64,000 nt of DNA from contig OY728153.1 of NCBI GenBank assembly GCA_963277665.1, forward strand, positions 272,836,250 through 272,900,249, in the 5' to 3' direction. The position numbers and the translations under genes were made by a program. The notes beneath the pieces are model-generated. The model was not told where the DNA came from. It searched no databases and saw only the letters and a program-made list of their open reading frames with translations. This DNA comes from Viscum album. Lineage: Eukaryota; Streptophyta; Magnoliopsida; Santalales; Viscaceae. This document shows positions 49,960 to 60,719 of this stretch, piece after piece; position 1 is the stretch's first letter; each line of letters opens with the position of its first letter.

Positions 49960-51890
49960 TACCTACTGATGAGCCCAATCCCGAGGCACAACAGGTCTCT
50001 CAAACTGTTGTTGATATTCCCAGTGTAGAGGAACAACAGGTTTCTCAACCTGTTTCTCCTAGTCCCAGTGATGAGGTACAATAGGTTTTTCAACCAGTTG
50101 ATGTTGATCCCAGTATTGATGCTAGTGCTCTAGAGGAATATAATGATGATTCTGAAACTAAGGAAATGTTAGGCAATGAAACCCTAGTGGCAGAAAAAAA
50201 CAAGAGTGTTGTAGTCCGATAGTGTTAGATAAAGTCCTTAATATAAAATCAAAAGGCATAAGATTTGAGGTGGGATGGAATAAATAAGGCCAACTTGTAA
50301 ACCCCAAAAATCCATCTTTAGTAGCTATATTGGAATCGTCACTCGGTAATGCGTGCAGATTGATGTACAATCATGGAACCGTGTTTTAATCAGGATTAAG
50401 ACACTAACGTGGGAATAAATTATGGTAACATTATGATATAATTTCTTTAATTTATTAAAAAAATACTAAAACATTGACTTACTCTACATCATCCATTATA
50501 TAATGCATTTATACTAGATGCCTCGCACAAGGAATATGTATTAAGAGTTGTAGGAAGGATTAATAGAGTATTCCACACAATTTTAAAGAAATATAATATT
50601 AAATATGCTGAAGGGAGAATCAAGATGCACCCACCTCATCTTTATGCACACCAGATATCCCGAGGAGCGTGGGATGCATTTAGTAGCTGTCGTGCAGAGA
50701 AAAAAATTTAGGTACATTTTCTCTAGTAATACATTGTTTGACGTTGCTGGTATTCATCACTTTAATTGACATTTTCCTATAAAACAACTACTAAGTGCTA
50801 AAAATAAGGAATGGGAAGAAAAACCAGTGTACTCCAAACCTAAATTAAGGATGGGGTATGCTTCACTTGAGAAAAAATTGGTATGTATTTTAATTCTATC
50901 ATAATAATTTTACGTGACATAAAAAAACCACATCCATGTTCCTCTATTTATATACAAATTTATGAATCAAAATCAAAATCCACTTCCATCCCATACCATG
51001 TGCTACGGAAGGAGGCTCGTGTAAATAAAGTGGGGATATTAATAGACGAAAATACACAAAATGTGTGGGAAACATGTGTAAGTATGATATACTATAATTT
51101 TTTTTACTTTAAATCACTATTTCATAACAATGATTACTTATTTTACTATATTTTATATCTGACATAGTCACAGGTGTCAAAAACACCTGCACTAGATGCG
51201 GACATACATTCAGTGGCCTTGAAGCTGCCAGAATATTATGGTTGCGTCATAGGTGTGCGTTTTGGGGTGACACCACGAACATATTTTCACAAGGAAAAAC
51301 ATGCGGATAATCAAACTGGGGAAATGAGAAAGATGATAGAAACATTATCTATGATTCAAGAAGAATTAAAATAACAAATAGATCTAATATAAAGTATTAT
51401 GGGGGAGGAAAAGATAAGAAACAACTTAAGAACAACCCATGCATGAAGATCCCACCCCACCCCCACCAGTTTTGAGGAAATCAATTCCACTAAAAACCTA
51501 ATCTAGCTGAGGTAATCAATGTTCTAATAATTGTTACTATGAAATGTGAATCACATAGACACTGATACCTTTCCTGTACTTATATTCTACAAGGTAAAAA
51601 TGATTGTGATTTATATCTATCAACCCCCACTAATTTCCTTGTAGCGAGGGCTACAGTGTTCAATATGCAGAACGACATGCTACACAACAAACCACATCCA
51701 ACAGATCATGTCAGAGTGTCGATTAATGTAGATCATGAGCTGAGCACCGAGATACCTGTTCCAAATGATGATGATGACATTCATATGGTCGAACAACCTA
51801 TTGGAACATTCATCACAAGGCTGTCAATTCTTGTAAAAAACATGTCGATAAGGAGGTATTCATTTCCAATTTATTTTTCAAGCTGAACCT
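49960..51890 (+). pseudogene. CACTA second gene, Transposase_24-type domain
   Basis: The N-terminal part (49960-50140) has a repeated acidic phrase: NPEAQQVSQTVVDIPS, VEEQQVSQPVSPSPS, DEVQ.VFQPVDVDPS. The central region (50540-50880) reads VGRINRVFHTILKKYNIKYA, then AWDAFSSCRAEKK, then LRMGYASLEKKL, matching the plant CACTA protein family with a WR.FKS.LT..Y core. HVLRKEARVNKVGILIDE (50996-51050) and ALKLPEYYGCVIGVRFGVTP then TYFHKE (51213-51295) follow. The last part (51690-51840) has DHVRVSINVD, IPVPNDDDD and EQPIGTFITR. This partner protein often accompanies TNPD. Putative introns separate the blocks; several stops are present. Confidence 0.8.
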
Positions 51891-52069
51891 TTAAAATTGA
51901 ATGAAAAATGGTCCAAACTAATGAATTTTATTACAAAATGACCAATATAAGGGGGTGAAATGAAATATTGGCTCAAAACTATCTCAAGGATCAACCAACT
52001 GATTGAACGATCTACTAAGAGCACCTTCACCCTTCCCGTCCTATATCCACATTTAATATCATTTTAGGC

Positions 52070-53215
52070 TCATGTGGATACAAAGTTGATATCTGGAAAT
52101 ACTCACATAGATGATATTGGAAAAAATATTTGTGGAGGGGAAGAATCAGATTACATTAGTGCTGAAAATGTAAATTAAATCCTAAAGTATGAATGGTTAG
52201 GCACCTCAGTTGTAAAGGTATACATGAGGTATGTTTTCGTGCTTTGATTTTACAAAATTTTAAATACTATGATAATTATTAATAAATATATTTTATATTT
52301 TTCATAGGCCTGTATATGAAAAAAAAATTGATGGGATTTTTCCATGAACAAAATTTTTCACTCGTTAGTCCTCATATCACCTCTTCAAAAGAAGAAATAA
52401 TTTTTGATAAAGAGGGTGAAATAATGTCATCCCTACTAAAATCATTTGAATAAAAAATTATGGATTATAGACTCTTTTTAATACCAATGATGCAGGGGTA
52501 AAACTCTAAAATTTAATCATATCAACTATATTTTCATTTCATTCATTACTTATTCCTTTTTTTGTTTTTAGGTATCACTGGATGCTCATTGCAGTCAATT
52601 TGGATACTCCATAGATTTATTTTCTGGATTCAATGCATGGATATCCAAAAAACTAACCATGCAATATGGAGTTTCTCAATTTGTAATACACTAGATCCAA
52701 CATTTTAGAAATAAACATCTAGTTATATAATTTATATTATATTTTAAGGAGGATTCTGTTATGATAGAGCGGTGCATCAATATCATCTAGTTCGTGGAAT
52801 GAATATAGGGCCTGAGGATAAGAATTCCCCTGAGATCTATAACAGGACAAGTATCATGTTATATATAATAACATTTCACTATCCAAACACATATCAAAAC
52901 AAATTACTTATTGTTATCGATGTTTCTACAGTGTCCAAAACAAAAAAAAAACAGAATGGATTATGGTTATTATGTTGGTAAATTTACGAAATATATCGTA
53001 TTTCATCAAAAAACTACCATCCCTGAAGAGGTAATTTAGAAAATAATTTCTAGTTCATTTAAAATATTTATTAATCCTTTTTGTATGTATATTTTTTCAA
53101 TATCACCATGACTGTCACAAAAACTCATATTCACAAGATGATATAGATGTGTTTAGAAACGAATGGGCAGCATACCTGATAGAAGATTGTACACAAATTG
53201 GATGAAGGTGAATTC
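52070..53215 (+). pseudogene. CACTA-borne Ulp1-like cysteine protease (C48), catalytic Cys lost
   Basis: Proteins of this fold remove SUMO, and plant CACTA and Mutator-like elements are known to carry copies. An upstream part reads YISAENVN and VVKVYMR (52150-52230). At 52340-52500 the text resembles the region before the catalytic His (SKEEIIFDK, then LLKSFE, then RLFLIPMM). The core reads YHWMLIAVNLDTP, with catalytic His at 52576-52578. IYFLDSMHG follows, with catalytic Asp at 52627-52629. The Cys block reads MDYGYYVGKF where the family has ECGYYVMRF; the Cys codon is TAT at 52962-52964. The C-terminus shows DDIDVFRNEWAAYL (about 53130-53175). Stops and likely introns interrupt it. It may have been fused to the preceding gene. 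Confidence 0.78.
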
Positions 53216-53561
53216 CTACAAATTATGTTATCCTTATATGATCATTGATATATCCCTTGTTTATGCTTATTGAGAATCTATGATCACCCTTTCTTATGTT
53301 TCATACCATTAGATTATGAATAATGGTTTTAGAAATGATATGTATTTCTAGTAAAGAATAACTTAATGAGATAATCTTCTGAACTAGTTATTTATGTTTC
53401 TATGTTTCCAAAATCAGTAGACCTAATCTATAATGGCATGGATCATTTATGTTCTATATTTTGGTCATTTACGTTGTTTTTTCTACTAACATAGTGTGTT
53501 GGAAGAATATTTGTTGTTCATCACTCACAAATTTAATAAAAAAACTATGGATTCTTCACTA

Positions 53562-53840
53562 CTCTTGGTTAACTACCGGTTAGTATAGCATCTGATATGA
53601 ACTTCTGATTTGGCCTCCCTTTGATGCTCTCATCAGATACCATCTCTATGATATCATCGTCCACCATTCACCTTTCCTTCTCTTCCAACACCAATTTACT
53701 AGGTAAATAGGTGTAGGAAGAGAAGGAGAAGTGAATGCTGCATGATGATATCATAGAGATGGTGTCAGATGATAGCATTATAGAGAAATTGGATCTAAAT
53801 TTTAGATCATATGCTATGCTAAGCGGTAGTTAACCAACAG
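53562..53840. mobile_element. 279-bp foldback element with TA target duplication (MITE-like)
   Basis: The ends are ctcttggttaactaccg and, inverted, ctgttggttaactaccg, each flanked by TA (53560-53561 and 53841-53842). The arms pair over much of their length, including ggtaccatctctatgatatcat-like sequence against atgatatcatagagatggt. They meet around a short centre near 53700 (tttactaggtaaat). TA flanks with long inverted repeats suggest a Tc1/mariner-type MITE, but the ends are not the usual Stowaway ctccctcc. It lies inside the CACTA element, after the protease pseudogene. Confidence 0.72.
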
Positions 53841-54189
53841 TATTGAAGTTCAAAAAGAATCATTATTTTTGTTATTATCTTATATCTGGACAAAATAAAC
53901 CCTTTGGAAAGATGTAAAGGTAATGTTACAATACAATATATCTATTTTAATAAAAAAAATTATATAATTAAACATGGATTTGATTTTAATTATTCCTTGC
54001 AAGGTTTGTTTATTTTAGAATATTTATGTTCATGTGACAAGACTTTGCAGGAAGAGAAATGATGTTGTGTATGGTCAATCACAGAGGTAATTTTGATATT
54101 TTCACAGTAAAAAAATTCTCTAAATAATTAATTCATTGTTCCATATTGATTTTTAATTTATTTCTTTTATGTAAGTAATATTAATCTAC

Positions 54190-56035
54190 TCATATGTGAT
54201 ATCAATGTATGAAATTTTGAGGTCATTATAGTTAGTATAAGATTAACTGACCTATTCAAAATCAAGCAAAAACATTCAGTCGTTTTGATAATTTAGGGAG
54301 ATGATCTATAAGTCATTTTAAATGTGTAAGAATCAACCCAACCTCAATACGACACACTATGTGAACAGTATGACTCAATGTGTCTCTTTTTATTTAAATT
54401 TGAAATTATTTTTAGTAAAAAGAACAAGTGACATACTGATAACTGAGCAAATGCATCTTGATTGTTTTGATAATTTAGGAAAACGATCCATAATTAATTT
54501 TTGACATGTAAGAATAGACCGAACCTCAATTAAATGCACAATGTGACTGGTTTGATTCAAAGTGTCTATTTTTATTTAAAATTGACATTAATTTTCAAAA
54601 AAAACTCAAGTGGCATACTTAAAACCAATCAAACGCATTTATATTGTTTTGAAACTTTAGGAAAACAATCCATGAGTCATTTTTGATGTTTATGAATCAA
54701 CCCCACAACAATACAATTCATTTTTTGATTGGTATAGCTAAAATTGTCTGTTATCAGTTTAAAATTGACATTCTAGCTCAAAACATGTCACTCACTGAAA
54801 ACTATGTAAACCCGCTCCAATTGTCTTCATAATTTAGGATAATGATTCATATGTTCTCTATGAAGTGTATAAATTAGTATCATATCAAACCAATTCATGA
54901 TGTGACTGTTGTTACTCAAAATGCATTTTACCATTTTAAAATAACATTTTAGTAAAAAAAACACTACTGACATACTAAAAACTGAGCAAACACATTCAGA
55001 TTGTTTTGATACTTTAGTAAAATGATTCATAAGTCATTTTTGAAATGTAGGAATCAACTGCACCACAATTCAATGCACAATGTGACTGGTATGACTGAAA
55101 GTGTCTCTTTTTGAAAAAAATTGACATTAATTTTAGAAAAAAACACAAGTGGGATACTGAAAACCAAGAAAACACATTCTTATTGTTTTCATACTTTATA
55201 AAAATGATCCATGAGTCATTTGTGACGTGTAAAAATAAAATAAACCTCAATATGATTCATAGTGTGACTGGTATGGCTAAAAGTGTCTATTATTAGTTTA
55301 AAATTGACATTTTAGCTCAAAACGTGTCACTCACTGAAAACCAAGAAAACCCACTCCAATTGTCTTCATAATTTTGGAAAATAATTAATATGTTATTTTT
55401 GATTTTTATGAAGTAGTCTCATATCAAACCAATGCATGATGCGATCGGTATGAATCAGAATACGTGTTTCCAGTTTGAAAATGACATTTTAGTAAAAAAA
55501 CACAACTGACACTCTCAAAAATGAGAAAAGTCATTCCAATTGTATTGATACTTTAGGAAAACTATCCATATGTAATTTTTGAGAAGTAGGAATAAACCAC
55601 ACATCGATTAAATTCACAATGTGACTTTTATGACTCAAAGTGTCTCTTTTTAATTAAAATTGACATTAATTTTAGAAAAAAACACAAGTGACAAACTGTA
55701 AACCGAGAAAAAATTCAAATTTTTTTGATACTTTAGTAAAACGATCTATGAGTCATTTGTGATGTGTATGAATCAATCACACCACAATCTGATGCACGGT
55801 GTGACCGATATAAATCCAAATTTGTCATTTATATTTGATATTAATTTCAGTAAAAGAACAAGTGACATAATCATGACTGATCAAAACCATTCGGATTTTT
55901 TAATAATTTAAAATAATGATCTATGACTCATTTGTGATGTATAGGAATCAACCACACCTCAATACAATGCACGGTGTGACTGATATAACTCAAAAGGTTT
56001 CATTTTTAATAAAAATGACATTTTATTAACGTATT
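54190..56035. repeat. Satellite-like array: ten ~180-bp monomers with trimeric order
   Basis: The phrase g(a/t)gtgactggtatgactcaaagtgtct recurs with its core gac at about 54363, 54545, 54726, 54904, 55084, 55266, 55443, 55623, 55803 and 55978. Intervals are 175-182 bp. Monomers three apart are more alike than neighbours. For example, the 'gacattttagctcaaaac.tgtcactcactgaaaac' version occurs at about 54769 and 55309, while the 'aaattgacattaatttt.aaaaaaaac.caagtg' version occurs after 54545, 55084 and 55623. The higher-order period is therefore about 540 bp. It lies in the 3' part of the CACTA element, between the protease and the right subterminal repeats. Confidence 0.88.
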
Positions 56036-56435
56036 ATTTCATATTGATGTTTAATTTATTTCACTAACATATTACTAACATAATATTTTTTTTCTTATAT
56101 ATATGGAATTTTTTTCTCCAGTTCGGATGCTATGTTCGGAAACTAATACCATGGACGATAATTTTTGAGAGGGGATCATGGATTCTAATGTATGAAACAT
56201 TAATGTTTTTAACTGTTTAGTGGATAATTGTAATTGTAACCATATAAAACATTGTTTGAAATGTATATATCAGTGTTTATTTTTTTGTATTCATGATGTC
56301 AAGTAAATGTATATATAATTGTTTTTCAAACTTTTGTGTGCGTTGTTTCGTTCTTCTGTGCTTTGTTCGTGTGCAAGTGTTGTTTTATGCAGGTGTGTAG
56401 GTGTTGGGTGTGCTGTTAAATAAATAGCACATCAC
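56036..56435. other. CACTA 3' region without recognised features
   Basis: About 400 bp between the satellite array and the right subterminal repeats. It is T-rich and could be the 3' end of the CACTA transcripts. No coding motif was seen. Confidence 0.4.
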
Positions 56436-56638
56436 AGGCAACTAGTCTTTTATTAGCACTCAAAATAGTACTGATAAATTTGGCCCTTTATCTACACTAA
56501 AAAAGTGCAGATAAAGGGGGGGACCTTTATCATTGCTTTTTTAGCACTGTTAAAGGGGGACCCCCTTTATCTTCACCGTAATTAACATATCATTTCTAGA
56601 ACTGTTAAAAGTGGTTTTTAGCACTTTTAAAAACATTA
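56436..56638 (+). repeat. CACTA right subterminal repeats
   Basis: Several copies of the same motif family as at the left end (tttattagcact, agtactgataaa, agtgcagataaa, tttttagcact), in both orientations. They abut the right terminal inverted repeat. Confidence 0.82.
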
Positions 56639-56650
56639 TTTGTAGTATTG
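56639..56650 (-). repeat. CACTA right terminal inverted repeat
   Basis: tttgtagtattg, which inverted reads caatactacaaa, against cactaccacaaa on the left. The two mismatches are at positions 3 and 7. Confidence 0.82.
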
Positions 56651-56653
56651 AAT

Positions 56654-58500
56654 CATATCTTTATTTCAAATTATAATTCCTTTTTCATTTCATTTATCTC
56701 AAAAAACCCATTTTCACCAATTACATAAAAAAAATTAGGACGTTCAACCAAATTCCAAACAAGAATAATCTTAAACTCATTATGTTCATCATGCATTTAT
56801 TTTATCCAATATTCATTAACTAAATATTCATTTGGAGTATTTGGTTGAAATTTTGATAAAACTTTACCATGTTCGCATTCATTTATTAAGGAAAAATTAG
56901 TTTTAAATAATTTTCCCACATCACAATTGATATTTTAGCAAGAATTATTCCTAGGGATTTTCTGATTCCTTGGATTTATAAAAGTATGTTCTTTAAAAAC
57001 TATTTTAATTAAAACTTTATGTAAAACTTTAAAAGTAATTTCTTCAGTTATTATGTCATAAGAGTAATTTTCCAACATTGGTTGGAAAAATAGTTTCTAA
57101 TATAACATCTGAATATTTGGTTTGGGATTATTTAAAAACCAAAATATTAGTTTCATGAAGTTTTCTGTTAAATGATTCCCCAACAATAGTTGTATTTTTA
57201 TTAAAAACTCTATAATCCTCACCAGTTATAGAATAGAATTGAAATATTACATCATAATATTTTGGAGAAAAAATATGTACATTATCTTTAGTATTCAAGA
57301 TGAATACTTTTCATCCAAAAACTATCAAGTAAAAAAGTTTTTGATTTCTTCTGATTTACAACTCATAAGAAGTTTTATTAATAAAGTGTCTAATTAAAAC
57401 TAAATTTATAGTTTAGTAGTTTGTAATAACCTCTTTAGACCAATTTATTTTCTCAACTCAGTATTCACTCAATATTGTTCTAGTAATATCCTGAATAAAT
57501 CTATTTCATCATTCAAATACACAATTTTATTTAGTCGTTCCAGGATCTAAGATGTAATATTTTACACCTTTTTTACGAAAAAAGTTTCACATTTTTAATT
57601 TAAAGTTATCCCCCATGGTTAATATGAATAATTTTTTATGGTATATTTTTCTCATTTTTAACATGGGCTATATAATTTTTAAAATAGGAAAAGGATTCAA
57701 ATTTTTTTCTAGAAAATAGACCTATGAATATCTAGTGTAGTCAAAAAATTAAAATACACATGATATTTTCAAAAAATACTTCTAGTTTGGGTAGGAAAAT
57801 GTAAGTCCATGTGCACTAACTGTGGAGCACCATAAGTTGAAAATCCACTAATAGATTTAAAACTTAACTTATGTTTATTTTTGAATTGATAATGATCGCA
57901 AATATTAGAATAATTAAACCTAATATATAGTAGATCTCTAACTTGTCCTTTGTTAGATATTTTGGATAAATTTATTATACTATAATGTCCTAACATTCTA
58001 TGCCACAACCAAGATTTATCTTCCATTACACCCAGAAAAGGCAGATCTTTGATTCTAAGGTCTTCTATGTTAAGAAACATTCTTATTCCTATCTATAGAA
58101 ATAATGAATTTACCTTTAGAAAATTCAATATTACATTTATTATTCATCAAGTTCATAAGATATCCTTTATCACATAATTAGATTATGCTAATGAGGTTGT
58201 GCTTATGTCCTAATAAAAATAAAACATTTTAAAATAATTGTTTTAAATGAATAATAACATTATATATCCTTGAGTATTATCACCAAAAGTGACTTTTTCG
58301 CCTTTCATATTAATAATATTCTTGAAATTTTTTTTGATTCCTATCATATGAGGAGAAAATCCACTATCCATCTACAATATATCATTATCGTTAGTACTCT
58401 TCTTATTTTACTTAAAATAAAGAGTTAATATTTTTGTACCCAAACTTACTTGGGTCCGTCATAGATAGAGAATAAAACTTTAAGATTACATATATTTCTA
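56654..58500 (-). pseudogene. Copia PR, GAG-pre-integrase, integrase and 5' RT (unit 2), right of CACTA
   Basis: The protease reads MDSGFSPHMIG at about 58375-58340, then GEKVTFGDNTQG near 58300-58265; the DSG triad is kept. A 103-codon open stretch (58080-57769) holds LGVMEDKSWLWHRMLGHYSI, then NKGQVRDLL, a CDHYQFKNK zinc-binding trace and LVHMDLHFPTQT. This is the GAG-pre-integrase domain running into the integrase core. Integrase and the 5' part of RT continue down to 56654 with many stops. It resumes at 41220 across the CACTA insertion. The phrases fit SIRE/Tork-type copia elements. Confidence 0.82.
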
Positions 58501-60100
58501 AAAAAAATTGTTTAAAAATTGTTAATTCATTTGAAAAGTAAGCTTTATAAACCCAAATGATTGTACTTTATTTATGGAACACTTATTTTTACAGTGTCCA
58601 CCACTTTTTCATTTAGTTCAAAAATGTGCATTATCTAGAACAAAATAATTATTTTTAAAACAATGTTTTGGTTTTGTAAAACCAATCCAAGAAATAATTC
58701 TATGAGTAACAATTTTCATTTACATATTATTAAAAGTTCCTTTAGGGAAGTAAATTTTGATAGTAATTTTTTTAGACACAAAATTTCTAACTTTAGTTTA
58801 AAAACTAAATCATTGTCCTCGATATTTCTTTTGGAATTAAATTTCTCTACCAATTTTGTGTGATGATAAATTTTTATATAAAGTATATAAATTATTTAAT
58901 TTTCTTCAGAAATTTATACCCTGAATGTTCAAGTGTTTTTTGGAAACATTGCAATTTTTTTCTAACAAATTAGAAAAACGATATATTTTGTGAAAGCTAT
59001 GTAATATACCCTCACTAGATGAACTCGATTTTTATTCTTCAGAAGAAGTTGAATCTTAATTTTTTTCAAAATTAGAATATTATTAATTTAAATTAAAATC
59101 TATAATTGATTCAATAGATAAATTTTCCTTATATAAATTATTAGTATTTGGAATACTAGTATAGAATCCCCGAAACTTTTGACTATCACTGTCATCAGAA
59201 TAAATTTATGATGAATTTTCTCCTCCACTAGAACATCGGGTGTCAAAGGCATTCAAAATTTTATTTTCTTTATATTTTTATAACTTCTTGGAGATTCTAT
59301 CTTTATTATCAATACTGTTAAGATTCATAAAATTTAACCTAATGTTATCAATATTCTTACATTCATAACAAATCATGTCAAAATAATATCCCTTATCATT
59401 ACTTTACTAAGAAGTTTTCATATATCTATAAATTAATTAATTCTTTACAACTATTTTATATATTTTATTTGTAATACTAGAAATTTATTTCTCACACTTT
59501 CTTTTATAAATTGATTTTAACCTCAATATTAAAATTCTTTTTTAGAAGATTTAGAAACTTTCTTTGTTGATATATCTTTCTTAGGTGTTATTGAAGTAGA
59601 ATAGAAGGATAATATATTTTTCTCTTTCTCTTTCTGAGTATCTCTTTTCAATATTCTTTCAAGTAGCATAATATTTCCAATTAGATCATCTAGATTCACT
59701 TTAATGTGTATTTGAAAAAATAATATTTTTTTCATCTCATGAATTTTTAATGAGTTTGTTTTACAATATTAATATAACTTTTTCCAATCGAACACTTTAT
59801 AATTTTCAATTTCTAGACATCTTTAAATATAAATCTAATGAAAAAAGTAATCATCATTCTGATGTTCCAAAACATGTGTAGATGATTACCGAAATTAATT
59901 CCATATGATAAATGATATTTCCTTATCTAGAAAAAATAGTATTTCCACAAAAATATTCTTAGAAATAGGAAAGTATAAAAGCTAGTAAAATATAAAATTT
60001 CACAGAAATATATTTTTATTTTTAAAATAATATTAAGTGTTGAAATATATTCTTTCAAGTCAATAAAAACTATTTCACAATTTTTTTTATTTTACCTACT
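58500..60100 (-). pseudogene. Copia gag remnant (unit 2)
   Basis: A 68-codon open stretch (59735-59529) reads QIHIKVNLDDLIGNIMLLE then Lys/Glu-rich sequence with a QKEKEKN tract, as in SIRE-type gag before the zinc knuckle. Near 59380-59350 a partial knuckle shows ICYECKN, then a Ser/Asp-rich YSDDSDSQKF near 59200, again typical of this family. A weaker second Cys-rich patch lies near 58620-58580. All of it is broken by stops. The 5' boundary, and any copia LTR, is not visible. Confidence 0.65.
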
Positions 60101-60719
60101 AACACAAACTTTATCACTTTAAAATTTCCATTTTCATGATCTTTACATTTATCGCATAAACATCCCCAACCCATTTCATAAAAAATCATAGACAAAAACT
60201 AATAATAAATCATTATAATCTTATATTAGTTGTAACCTGCACACGATACATCCTTAGGGACTACTATCACTACATTATCAAGGGAAAAAATTAATAGAGA
60301 CCATGAAAAATATACTCCTTTCATTTTTTATTATTTCCTTGGGGGATTTCTAAGTTTATAAAAACTCTTTTTGTATACATAGGACATTTGTATTTTATTT
60401 ATCACCTTTAAACCCTATATAGACAAAATATATCACTATAGGGATATGGAAGAGATATATGATGAATAAAAGAACTTATTTAATGAAATTTTTAGTGTAT
60501 AACATTTAGTAATGAATATGGAAAATTTTATATCTTGGTGTGAACCCACTAATAGAGAAAAAAACCAATTAAACCAAAAGGAAACATGGAAGATCATAGA
60601 ACTCATAAATAATTAACTACATCATAGGTTACATTGATAATGGTTTATAATTCCCTAACCCACCTATTGATTTTAAAAATAATCCAAGTTTCATCCATTA
60701 TCTTCCTAAATTCCATGGA
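60100..60719. other. Unassigned segment before B LTR (unit 2)
   Basis: The counterpart of 15100-15788. It is well aligned between units, and no domain was recognised. Confidence 0.35.

Larger units (their letters stand above)
41221..56650 (+). mobile_element. CACTA (En/Spm-type) DNA transposon, 15.4 kb
   Basis: Terminal inverted repeats are cactaccacaaa (41221-41232) and, inverted, caatactacaaa (56650-56639), matching at 10 of 12 bases. Both ends hold clusters of a subterminal repeat of the form tttatcagcgct/agcgctgataaa. The interior codes on the + strand for a TNPD-type transposase, a Transposase_24-type protein and a Ulp1-like protease. It sits in the copia RT of unit 2. The flanking triplets tag and aat are explained as mutated copies of aag, the triplet at the empty site in unit 1. 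All genes carry stops, so it is not autonomous now. Confidence 0.9.

Noticed and set aside
54190..56035. CRISPR-like array
   Set aside because: The ~180-bp repeats are contiguous and diverged, with no short direct repeats and unique spacers, and the context is a plant transposon.
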